Of a DNA stretch of 64,000 nt, positions 54,966 through 64,000 are shown piece after piece (positions within the stretch are counted from its first letter, which is position 1; each line of letters starts with the position of its first letter). The notes beneath the pieces are model-generated. The model was given only the letters and a program-made list of their open reading frames with translations, was not told where the DNA came from and did not search any database. The DNA is taken from the NCBI GenBank assembly GCA_963585895.1, contig OY757911.1:88619275-88683274 (forward strand), given 5' to 3'. The translations under genes were made by a program, and so were the position numbers. The stretch comes from Sepioteuthis lessoniana. Lineage: Eukaryota; Mollusca; Cephalopoda; Myopsida; Loliginidae.

Positions 54966-55345
54966 ACAGCCCTGTCAATGGGGCTTACAATATGCTGACT
55001 GTATCCCTTGCAGAGGCGTAAGACCCCCACCCCACCAAAGAAGGGGTGTCCTAGGTATGACACTAAACTACATCTGATGGTGAGGCTCCAGTTCTAGAGG
55101 TCTGGAGAGTGTGGAATCACCCCTTTATTGCCATTACTTCCAGGTCCACTCTGACTGGTAATACCTATTAGGGTCCCATCTATAGGTCAAATAGATCTGT
55201 TTAAAATTACTTATATTCAATAAGATTGTGCCAAAAAACTCTTAAGAAATAACTACACAAAAAATGTAAATATGAACATACAATGAATGCAATTCCTTAA
55301 CTATTAAGCATAAAATAATCCTAGATGCATTTAAATGCTATTAAT
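54966..55345 (+). repeat. Family C2 repeat, plus strand
   Basis: The head 'TGGGGCTTACAATATGCTGACTG', 'GAGGCGTAAGACCCCC' and 'GGTATGACACTAAACTAC' is followed by the C2 tail 'TTACTTATATTCAATAAG', 'AAGAAATAACTACACAAAAA' and 'CATACAATGAATGCAATTCC'. Confidence 0.72.
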
Positions 55346-55611
55346 CATTAGACTTTTTTCTATGATACAGTTTTTTTGTCGGCACTCTTAACATCCTGCT
55401 TACCTACTCTAAACCAGTGTTCCCTTTAAAAATTGTACTTTTCTGTAACCATTGTAAAATTCTCATGCAAGGTTATTTTTTGGATCTGGTAATGCTCAAA
55501 AAATTTCCTGTGTATAGATTAATGGTAATTCCTTCAATACATTGACATTTTAGTTTACCAAATGTTTCATGGGAAAGATTTACTTTTAGGAATTGATTTC
55601 TTTATAATCAA
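55346..55611. other. AT-rich unique DNA
   Basis: Nothing recognisable is seen here. Confidence 0.4.
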
Positions 55612-55914
55612 CCAATAAAGACGAAAAAAAAAAATTCTTTAGCATTATAAATACTAACAAAGGTTACCATGCAGTAAAGCCAAGTTAGATGACTAAAAAA
55701 TTTACATTCAATCTGAAATCATCGTGGTATCAGATGTACATTTTGAGTTGATTTATAATAATCGACCAAAAAAGCTGAAATTGAAGCTAAATTGAAAGTA
55801 TCCAGACACTTTAATATCTCTAGACCCATTGTATAAACTTGGTATAACTTGTCAGTAGAAATCTTACAGCACATGCATGAACACACTTTCCTACAGGGTT
55901 ACCTAGTTACTGAT
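55612..55914 (+). repeat. Repeat family J copy
   Basis: It shares 'ACCAATAAAGAYRAAAAAAAA', 'TATCCAGACMYTT', 'TTAATATCTC', 'CAAACTTGGT' and 'ATGAACACACT' with 59254-59415, with different spacing between the shared pieces. The family is unknown and noncoding. Confidence 0.45.
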
Positions 55915-56003
55915 GAAGGCATATTTAGCATAACAGTTATCATCATAGACAATGGAATCAGTGACTTGAGTTCAAATCCTGGACAAGGCTGTTTGCATTT
56001 CAC
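55915..56003 (+). mobile_element. SINE family A head fragment, plus strand
   Basis: The head 'TTTAGCATAACAGTTATCATC' and B box 'TGAGTTCAAATCC' are followed by 'GGCTGTTTGCATTTCACTTTG', after which the match stops. Confidence 0.6.
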
Positions 56004-56756
56004 TTTGTTTTATAGGAAAGATTTACTTTAGGATATGTAAGGAAACTTCTATTTATTTTAGATAATCCAAAGATCCATGGTTAATGATATCATCTGTTTG
56101 CATTTTTGTTGGTTTACTCGGTTACTTGGTGACCTGCCAATTAGTAGATTGATTTTCTTTCCTGGTAGATATTTATTGATAGCCTAATACATGAACATTT
56201 TTCATTTAACGAAGTGGCATTTTTTAAAATTTTCTGTTTTTGTAAGTGTCTGTTATTGAAACAATATAACAGTTGTTCATATAAAGATGATGGCTCTTTA
56301 CATAATTGCTCCCAATGAAATGGTTGTTTATATATCTTCCCTGGAGGACAAAAATGCTATTTCACATAAGTTGTATTCCTGTAAGACAATACTCCAATCA
56401 GATAACAAACTTGCTAAACAAAATGTTTGCATTGTTTATTATTCTTTGGCTTCTGGTCAGACAGTTCTAGTTATAATATACAATAGCAGATTTTCTGGAG
56501 AATCAATATCCTCCTAAACACCTCCATGTTTTTTTTGTTTTGTTAAAACATTGTATATATGACTGCCTTCATGGGCTCATCATCTGCAGTGGCTGTTAAG
56601 GTATTCTTTAGTGACCACATATAGTATAGGTGCAAACCTGCTTCACTTAGATCTAAACTAAATGAATCTAGCAAAAGATAATTAAAACATTAAATTTGAG
56701 TCTCATCTGTTTGATGTATTATATCCAAGTCATACCACTATCTTGACCCTCATACA
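56004..56756. other. AT-rich unique DNA
   Basis: A 76-codon frame at 56287-56517 begins with a Met and has slightly better composition than chance. It has no splice context or recognisable motif, so I do not call it a gene. Confidence 0.4.
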
Positions 56757-57048
56757 GTATGTATTTACTAACCCATCTGCATGATCAGGATGTGACACAA
56801 GGTCAGTTTTTAAGTGGAGTTTAATAGGTTTGAATTCAGAATTTTTCTTCTCCTAGACTGGTTGCCATACCAAGGTTAAAGAACTCAGTCTGCCCTAATA
56901 TTTACCCATAGCTTGAGGGAGAATAGTTGGATTCATATTTTTCCAAAGGGTATTAGTGCTATGTGAAATGCAATCAGCCTCATCCAGGATTTGAACTCTG
57001 TTGCCATGTCCATTTCCAATGACGATAACTATTACATCATGGACACTT
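56757..57048 (-). mobile_element. SINE family A copy, minus strand
   Basis: It runs from 'GTATTTACTAACCCATCTGC' (3' end) through 'CTAGACTGGTTGCCATACC' and 'CAGCCTCATCCAGGATTTG' (B box) to 'GATAACTATTACATCATGG' (A box), and is full length. Confidence 0.76.
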
Positions 57049-57194
57049 CACAGAGTATGGCAATGGCAACTTTGTACTTTGTAATACATAGCAACTTTGT
57101 ACTTTGTAATACAATTTCTTTGATTTACTATTCTTGTTGAAGTCTTTTTCTTAGACTTTCAATATTCATTGCTATGATTGAAATAATAATATTT

Positions 57195-57648
57195 ATAGTC
57201 ATCTTCATGAAGACATGCCAACAGTATGAATTCTCTTGAATCTCCCACACCATTTGGTTTTATCAGTTATTACTCTTGATTAGTCCTCTAGATGGTATCC
57301 AGATTCAGCACAGAGCTGGTGAATATAACTCTTTGCTGGTTGGCCAACATTGGTTTGTCCATGTGTACATAGGAGAATGTCATTTATGAGTCTGTCCTTT
57401 CTTCCCAAATAGGATCCAGTATGCCTTGCTCATCTTCCTTGGATGGTTTGTGTAATGAGAGGTTAATGGCTGTAAAGCTACTGTTTTGTATGATACTGCT
57501 TCCAGAATTTTAAAACCACAAGTAGTATCCTTGTGTAGGTTCCAGCAAGCTTTTTCTCCAAGCATTTTCTTAGAATCCAAGTAGTATAGCCATACTCTAG
57601 TACTGACACAGCCACAAATTGTGTAGAGAAGAGGAAAATCTTGTATTT
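57195..57648 (-). pseudogene. RTE-like LINE relic, C-terminal ORF2 part, split by an LTR-like insertion
   Basis: On the minus strand the frame gives 'LEYGYTTWILRKCLEKKL', 'AGTYTRILLVVLKFWKQY' and further pieces toward 57200 in the same order as the copy at 52870. Its upstream continuation lies across the 57649-58279 insertion, at 58280-58440. Confidence 0.66.
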
Positions 57649-58279
57649 TGTTTTGGCGCGCAATTTAATTTAACACTGAATTTCACCCAATCAGGATGAC
57701 TTATCCTATTCAGCCCAGACCTTCATTTCCGGCTAGCAGAACGGGTGAGCGGCCAAAACCACTCTCTTCAGCTTGAGACGGCGACCAGAACAGACGTTCC
57801 TCTGATCGTCCCTGCTTAGCGATGCTTTTTAGCTAAACAAGCCACCCAGTGGGGACATCTCACTGTGGCTTTAACACTAGCAGCAGCAACATGGACACCC
57901 AACAAGGGAACCATCTAATTTATGGATTCTTTACGAGGAATCCCAGTTGAACATAAATTAGAAACATTCAGCATGCCTTCCACAGGCACCACTTCATGTC
58001 ACCCCAAAAATTGACTATGTCGATCCGAGCGTAACCCCGCTCTCGACAACATGGAGATATCGCAGACTCTCCTCCAAAAACCAGATACAAAACTACACAG
58101 TGACTTTAAACACATCCCTCACACGTCCAGCACACACGCAGCCATCTCAACATCCCGCTAAGCCATTTCATCTCAAACATCCAACAAGCCTAAACACCAC
58201 GAGTCTTGCAGCACCAAGAGCAAACCATATTCCATGCTGCAAATAAAGAACTTTCGTCATTTGTGTTATCCTAAAAACA
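57649..58279 (+). mobile_element. LTR-like insertion (tentative solo LTR)
   Basis: A 631-bp block of higher G+C starts TGTTTTGGCGCGC and ends CCTAAAAACA, giving 6-bp inverted ends TGTTTT/AAAACA. An AATAAA signal is at 58242-58247. The start shares 'TTTGGCGCG' with the solo LTR at 42117. No short target duplication is found. The flanking LINE sequence overlaps by about 36 bp on both sides but differs, so the history may involve recombination between two copies. Confidence 0.42.
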
Positions 58280-58440
58280 GCTATACTTGGAAGAATTCCC
58301 ATTTATCAGAGAGATTGGATTTCCACATGATTGATAACGTGTCAATAGCAGTCCATGCTTTACCAATGCATATATTGACATCACTTTCAGTAGATGGGAT
58401 ATTGCTACTGAGCTATGTTAGTTGATCTACAAATTTCAGA
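58280..58440 (-). pseudogene. RTE-like LINE relic, upstream piece
   Basis: It matches the segment near 53290-53370 and 35760-35890 ('CTTGGAAGAATTCCC', 'TTATCAGAGAGATTGG', 'GTCAATAGCAGTCCATGC'). Confidence 0.6.
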
Positions 58441-59140
58441 GGTTTGCCACTGTTGAATAAACCATATATATTGAATTTATTTCAGTCACATAAATTTTAA
58501 CTTATGCTAACAAAATTATGTTGGTGAATTTTTAAGAAAAATGATCAGTTAAGGGAGAGATTTTTGTTTTTTTGTCCATGTGGTATTCAGCTGATGGGGA
58601 GGATTTGCAGGTTGAGTGAAGCTTGAATGCATTGAAAATACTCCATCATTAATCCTCCATGAAATGAATCACCATGGCAACAAACAGCTCTTCACCCCAC
58701 AAAACTTCCCTTTCATTTTTTGGCCTCATTTATAAAGGTTGAAAAGAAATTTTTTTTCTGATACAATTCTATTTTATATTTTTAATGAAACATAAGTTTA
58801 GGGTATTGCCCAATACTAATGGAATGTTCCAGTAATTTGGGTAGGCATCAAAGTTCTTTCAAGAACATCATAACTTCTTAAAGTGATTAGACTAATTACA
58901 AGCAGAAGTTTTGCTTTGAAATCTATTTTTTCATCAGATAGGTTGTAATAGTGGAATAGACTCAGTGAGTGACTGTCCTATGATTTATGATAAGGGGAAT
59001 CAAAATTACCAGATTGAATAAATGGCAGTGAAAAAGATTTTTCTATAGGTATCAATTTCAATTTTTTCCCCAATGAGTTTTACTAATGTGGTAGTAGTTA
59101 GTGTATTAAATTTAATACCAAGTTAGTTGTTACCCTGTTA
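58441..59140. other. AT-rich unique DNA
   Basis: Nothing recognisable is seen here. Confidence 0.45.
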
Positions 59141-59253
59141 TTGGAGCTTAGAACATGCCAACTACATTCCCTGCAGAAAAGTAAGACCCTTTTCTCAGAG
59201 GAGTGTTTTTGATATGACCCTAAACTGCATCTGGTAGTGAGGTTCTAGTTCAA
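59141..59253 (+). repeat. Family C head fragment, plus strand
   Basis: It carries 'TTGGAGCTTAGAACATGCC', 'TGCAGAAAAGTAAGACCC' and 'GATATGACCCTAAACTGC', and is cut at the start of a family J copy. Confidence 0.6.
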
Positions 59254-59415
59254 CCAATAAAGATAGAAAAAAAAGATTTTCATGCTAAATTTGAAAATAT
59301 CCAGACCTTTGTTAATATCTCAAGAACTATTGCACAAACTTGGTTTGAGTTGGCAATCAGAGGGGATCTTACTGCTCATGAATGAGCACACTCTCCCCAG
59401 GGGTTACTCAGTCAG
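59254..59415 (+). repeat. Repeat family J copy
   Basis: It shares several blocks with 55612-55914 and begins where the family C match ends. Confidence 0.45.
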
Positions 59416-59565
59416 TAATGAGATAATTCAGTGAGCTTATATACTATGTGACCGCTGCTGTGGTAATGACCAAGTGAATAGATTTTTCATGTCTTGGGAA
59501 AATATCACATCAGCCAGGTATGCTAGTCTTCTTCAGTGTTGATGCAAATCCCTATAACTTGAAAT

Positions 59566-59808
59566 TGGGTGAGTCTCTATGGTATAGTGGCTAGTGTGCT
59601 GGACTGTGACACTGTAGTAAACAAGTTCAAGCTCCAGTTGTTCTATAATGTTCATTTTTGGACTAATACTTTTGGGGAAAGTATGAACCCTCTTTTCCCC
59701 TCCAGTTATAGGTCAAATAGTACCTCTACTATTCTCCTACAAGGATGGCTTAGGCATTGAATAACCCACAAATGTTGATGCACCATTAAACAAAGAAACC
59801 AAACCAAA
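59566..59808 (+). mobile_element. SINE family B copy, plus strand
   Basis: A box 'TATGGTATAGTGGCTAGTG' and B box 'AAGTTCAAGCTCC' are followed by 'CATTTTTGGACTAATAC' and the shared tail 'TTGAATAACCCACAAATG'. Confidence 0.76.
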
Positions 59809-60260
59809 CCTAAAATCATTATTGAAAGAGAGATATAAGATTGGAAAGATTAAGGAAAATACAATGAGACAGCTGATCCCAAAAGATAAATTTGTAAATT
59901 GTGGAAGAGACACTTGGTTGCATGGGATCCCAAGATGAGTAATTTGAAGGGGGTTAAGGTACCATCACTCTTGGTAGGCTATTTTCCCATTAATGGATGG
60001 ATGCTTTCTGGATAAATCTTGTATCCTTTATTTTTCTTATCTAAATATGAAACAAATACAATTTTTGTTGCAATCATAAATGTTTATATTTTTCATGATT
60101 ATAAAAAAAAATGTCCCCAAATTTTTCCAGCTGTTACTAATTAGTTGTAGTCTTAATGAGAATTTAATGAAATATATAGAAAGAAGATAGGTGATGTCAC
60201 CTGGCACTCTAATGTATTCCTCCTGGGTTTCTCTTTATTATTCTCTTTCTTGGTTATAAG
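59809..60260. other. AT-rich unique DNA
   Basis: Nothing recognisable is seen here. Confidence 0.45.
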
Positions 60261-60465
60261 TACAGGTGAAAAGTATGGTAAAGGCAACCTAAATTTGAAT
60301 CTTTTATAGCCTATTTTTTCCAATGTAGGTATCATTGGCGAACAAATAATTTGGTAAAAAGGATAAAACTTTCTTTGTTCTCTAATGATAACTTCATCTG
60401 ATAGATAAGCTATAAAGAAAGTTTGGTTTCAGCTTACTTTTACCACACTTTTAACTTGGACTGTA
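60261..60465. mobile_element. MITE family H copy 3
   Basis: The left end 'TACAGGTGAAAAGTATGGTAA' and the inverted right end 'TACAGTCCAAGTTAAAAGTG' agree with copies 1 and 2. It is 205 bp with no ORF. Confidence 0.68.
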
Positions 60466-60651
60466 TGAGAATATTTTACTTTTCTCTCAATTTTCAAATA
60501 CATTTCTTGAAAAAAAAGAAAGAAAAATAATTACAAAAAGATGTAATATTTATTACAAAAAGCATTTTGAATTTATTTTTTAAAATTTTCAACTTGAAAT
60601 AATCACACTTGTATTTTAATATTATATAGTTGTATAAGTATTTTTGTACAG

Positions 60652-61062
60652 GTACCTTGCTATGGGGTAATGGTTAGCAATCTGATCCCATATATATTGA
60701 CCCAACCCCTCCAACACAGGTAAGATGTGACTCAAAGATAAATTTTTAAGCAAAATAAAGCTGGTTTAAATTCAGTTTTCCTCTTTCTAAACTAGTTGCC
60801 TAACCAAGGCTAAAGAAACCAGTTTGCCCTATTATTTACCCATAGCTAGGGGTAGAAGAGAGGAATTCATGTCTTTCCCAAGGGCATTAGCATGAAGTGA
60901 AATGCAAACAGCCTCATCCAGGATTTGAACTCTGGTTGCTGATTCCATTTCCTATGACAATAACCATTATACCAAGTCCTTCTTCAAGCTGGTCAAGCAG
61001 ACCATTACTACTGTGTAGTGAGTTCAATCTTCATTAGGTGCCCAATAAACTTAGCTGAGTTC
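60652..61062 (+). mobile_element. Family E SINE interrupted by a family A SINE
   Basis: A family E head ('TATGGGGTAATGGTTAGCAATC') stops at about 60686 and resumes near 61000 ('TGTGTAGTGAGTTCAATC', 'AGGTGCCCAATAAACTTAGC'). Between them lies the minus-strand family A copy. The family E pieces are diverged. Confidence 0.45.
60687..60985 (-). mobile_element. SINE family A copy, minus strand
   Basis: It runs from 'TATATTGACCCAACCCCTCC' through 'AAACTAGTTGCCTAACCAAGG', 'TATTTACCCATAGCTAGGGG' and 'CTCATCCAGGATTTGAACTC' to 'CAATAACCATTATACC', and is full length and well conserved. Confidence 0.8.
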
Positions 61063-62542
61063 AAAATAAGTAAATCATGCCTTTGTATATTTATGCCATA
61101 CCATAAACAAATAAACAGTAAAAAAAAAAAAAATACATCCACAAATATATAGATCACATACTGATTTATAACAAAATAAATTTTTTTTAAAAAGCATACA
61201 CTTTTTTATTAACCTATATATAAAGATGATAGTATAATCAAATTGCTAATATATTGTATCAAATATTATCTTATATCATTTGACAACCATTTATATATAC
61301 TTTATAGGTCTCATCCCATTTATTTTGGACTTAATAAAATTTCCATTTTCTCTCTAAAATATTTCAGATAGCAAAATGTTCTTTTTATCTTATCATTTAG
61401 CTGAAGGAATTATCTTTTCTTGTTTTTATTTCTATTCTTTAAGATTAAAAAAGAAGGAATATTCAAAATAACTGTTTACAATTTCAAAATGAAATGACTA
61501 ATTTATGTAACAGGATCCTCCTCTGTAAGTGGACAAACTTCCTAATTTCATTTTCTCAGTTTAAGTAGGCATGGATTGTTCAATTGACATGGGTGGGTGA
61601 AAAGACTTCAACTTGTAAAGCAGCTAGCTATAACCTCAGGGCGGTTCCCCTCAATCATTCTGTGTAACCTAATACTTAAAGGAAGAAGCACAAGAGAGAC
61701 CAAAATAAAGTGTCCCTGTTATTTGTGTGGGCAGTAGTAATCTGAGAGAAACAAAAAAATTCAGTAGGGGTCATCACATTTTGTATCAATTTATTATTTT
61801 TTTAGTTTATCTTTATGTAACCCTCCTGTATATATTAACCTATTTTATGCATTGGAAAGAAAAGAGATATGGAACAATGTCCATAAAAGATAAGAATAAT
61901 TCTAAAAATCAGAAATAATTCTTTTGATGATGCCAAAGATAAATCAGGGATGTTGTTTAAAATTTCTTTCTTCTTACTCATACAAAATGATCAGTCTTCA
62001 AATGCTCTTAGCCTTTTTTCACATGGATTGCTATTTTTATCAATTGCAGTTCCTATAAATGCAATATAAAATTCAATTCAAAGCTAAGTTATACATAAGA
62101 TATTACTCAAATGTTCAAGAAACCTAAGGCATGAAATAGCTTCCCCAAAGAAAAAAAGGAGCAAATAATTGATAGAAACTGATATTCTTTATTCCTTGTT
62201 GGATTGAGTTTAAGATATCTATTAGGTGTTCTGCAAGATATAGGAAATATATATATATATTGAGCATTAAGGAGGGAAATTCTCTTTTAGATATGTTTCG
62301 TTAAAGTATAACATAGATTATTTAATCAAATTTTTTTTATTAAGGTGGATCAAAGCTGTATGAAAACTTTTCAAAACTTTTTTATTTGTTAAGTACCATC
62401 ATTGTTCATTATCAAGAATATAAGTTTGAACTCCAGAAAATTGTGCTATCAAGGAATTTTGATAATTCTTTAAACATTTTTATGATGTGTTATGGACATT
62501 TGTAAATGGCTCAAACTGCATTGTTAGGTTTGAGATATATTA

Positions 62543-62581
<39 letters not shown>

Positions 62582-62785
62582 TTAGGATAGTGTAAACACA
62601 TTCAATGATGCTTGGTGACTATTATTTTCTTGCCTATGCTATCATTAGATCAGTGCTCTTGGTCTGATGATTGCCAAGGTGAGAAATCAAGCACTACAGA
62701 CTCTGTCTAAACTATCATAACTTAGACATATATAGTCTAGCGCTGATATTGAGCACTCTTTATTTATAAGTATAGCAAACTAAAA
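61063..62785. other. AT-rich unique DNA with a (GT)n tract
   Basis: A (GT)n microsatellite lies at 62544-62579. Otherwise I see no repeat family or coding signal. Confidence 0.5.
62544..62579. repeat. (GT)n microsatellite
   Basis: 18 uninterrupted GT units. Confidence 0.93.
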
Positions 62786-63043
62786 GTAAGTAAAGTTGGT
62801 GACCTCAGTCGAGGGTGACCTAAAGGCTCCCTTTTCAATAGCTACTACACTGAAGTGTAGGGGAGGGCACTACTTTTTTCCCTGGATTGCTCCACTTTAC
62901 CCTTGATCCTTACCTTATAATACTGAGTGTTAAGCAAGGCAGCATCAAGTATCATTTTTTTGAGTCTTTGGTATGATTCAACCTGGGATTGAACTTTGGT
63001 CTCCTGGACCATTGGCAAACACTCTACTCATTAGACCAATGAG
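62786..63043 (-). mobile_element. SINE family D copy, minus strand
   Basis: It runs from 'AAGTAAAGTTGGTGACCTCAG' through 'CAATAGCTACTACACTGAAG', 'TACCTTATAATACTGAGTG' and 'CAACCTGGGATTGAACTTTGG' to 'GGCAAACACTC', and is complete. Confidence 0.8.
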
Positions 63044-64000
63044 TGAAATAGTTTCCTTAAAAAAGAAAATTGTTTTAAATTTCCAGGTAGAGTAGGAAAT
63101 ATCTAGCAATATACTGGAAATACTAAATAACTAGGCAGATGTATTGATTGATCGATCAGTTTAGATTCCCCAAACTTTTGGATAGCATAATCTTTTACTC
63201 CTGGAAAAAATAAAGAAAGACTGATCCTTACCTTGGAGCAGTTTTCTGACTTAAACTGTCAAGAATTTAACCTTAGTGATGATCTTCATGTCTCTCTTGC
63301 TTTAACAATATCTTTGCTTTTTTTAAGTAAAAATATCCTTCATGATATTTCTTTAAGATTCAGGGATGCTTTTCTTAGCATCACAAATAAAAGGCAAACA
63401 AGGTTTTATTTCATTTGTCCCCACATGTGAACCTGGAGAGGATAACACTCGGTTGATTTCATACAAAAAGGAAAGCAATCTGATGCCTCTTTTTAAAGCA
63501 ATGACTACAGCAGTATTTATTCCCAACTTCTTAGCCTATCAACATTTGAAATGCACCTGATTTATATCCGTAACTATAGAAAGCACTTTACAAAATATTT
63601 TTAATATATAGATAATATTCACCCACGAATGAGACTTAAGTAAAAATAAGAATAAAATGTAGGAATATTTTAAGAGGATCCAGTTTTCAGTTATGGTTGC
63701 ACAGGAATATATTATTCTTTCAATTATACTCATACTGAATAAATTACACTAGAAAATTATCATGATGAGTAATCTCTACTTTTAACATACTTATGCATTC
63801 CCAGTTTTTTCCTTATAGACTGTACAAATATTTTTCTTGCATTTGAGTCACATTTTTACTTTCTTGAAATAAAAAAAGTATAATATGCTGAAAATGGTGT
63901 TTATCTTCTTTCAATTAGCATCAATAAATAAAAATCACCAATTATGACAAACTTATGAAAATGCACACTGATATAACAACTATTACAATAAAATCAAAGA
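63044..64000. other. AT-rich unique DNA to the window edge
   Basis: Nothing recognisable is seen here. Confidence 0.45.

Noticed and set aside
1..64000. A new gene system or operon-like cluster
   Set aside because: No set of intact genes exists in the window; all protein-like sequence beyond a few exon-sized segments belongs to transposable elements.

Overview
This is an AT-rich (roughly 65-70% A+T) stretch of a eukaryotic, almost certainly metazoan, genome. It has no bacterial-style gene packing and no long intact ORF. It is full of tRNA-headed SINEs, short foldback DNA transposons, decayed LTR and non-LTR retrotransposons, and microsatellites. The gypsy, Tx1-like LINE and RTE-like LINE relics resemble families I associate with mollusc genomes, cephalopods in particular. 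That assignment is inference from family style, because no host gene in the window identifies the species. I recognise no host protein-coding gene; two or three short exon-like segments with good splice sites are offered at low confidence.

Layout. 0-28 kb: mostly noncoding AT-rich DNA (intronic or intergenic) carrying five recurring SINE or unclassified repeat families, here called A to E. It also holds foldback elements (3.5-3.9 kb), a mariner-derived relic (15.5 kb), a decayed Tc1-like transposase on the minus strand (17.3-18.2 kb) and an LTR-like block (23.9-25.5 kb). 28.6-32.8 kb: a degraded gypsy-type gag-pol on the plus strand with a probable 3' LTR. 33.1-33.8 kb: a solo LTR with a CTAG target duplication inside a family E repeat, followed by a near-perfect 206-bp palindrome. 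34-41 kb: more SINEs, an RTE-like LINE relic, a 299-bp retroposed unit with a 14-bp target duplication, and a second mariner relic.

41.1-51.8 kb is a nested set of insertions. A family C repeat is split by a minus-strand gypsy element. That element's integrase gene is split by a 1,677-bp plus-strand solo LTR containing two tandem arrays, one a series of hairpins whose outer stem shows compensatory change. Its 5' end is split by a 4.9-kb minus-strand Tx1-like LINE that has lost its endonuclease and its reverse transcriptase YxDD box. 52-64 kb returns to AT-rich DNA with one plausible coding exon (52.33-52.48 kb), RTE-like LINE relics (one split by an LTR-like insertion at 57.65-58.28 kb), a third copy of a MITE family, and further SINEs.

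No genes here form an operon or pathway. The biology is insertion history. Old unclassified repeats received LTR elements; these received LINEs and further LTR elements, and recombination between LTRs left solo copies. Short non-autonomous elements carry tRNA-like heads, and two different families (B and C) share one 3' tail, which suggests a common LINE supplied their retroposition machinery.
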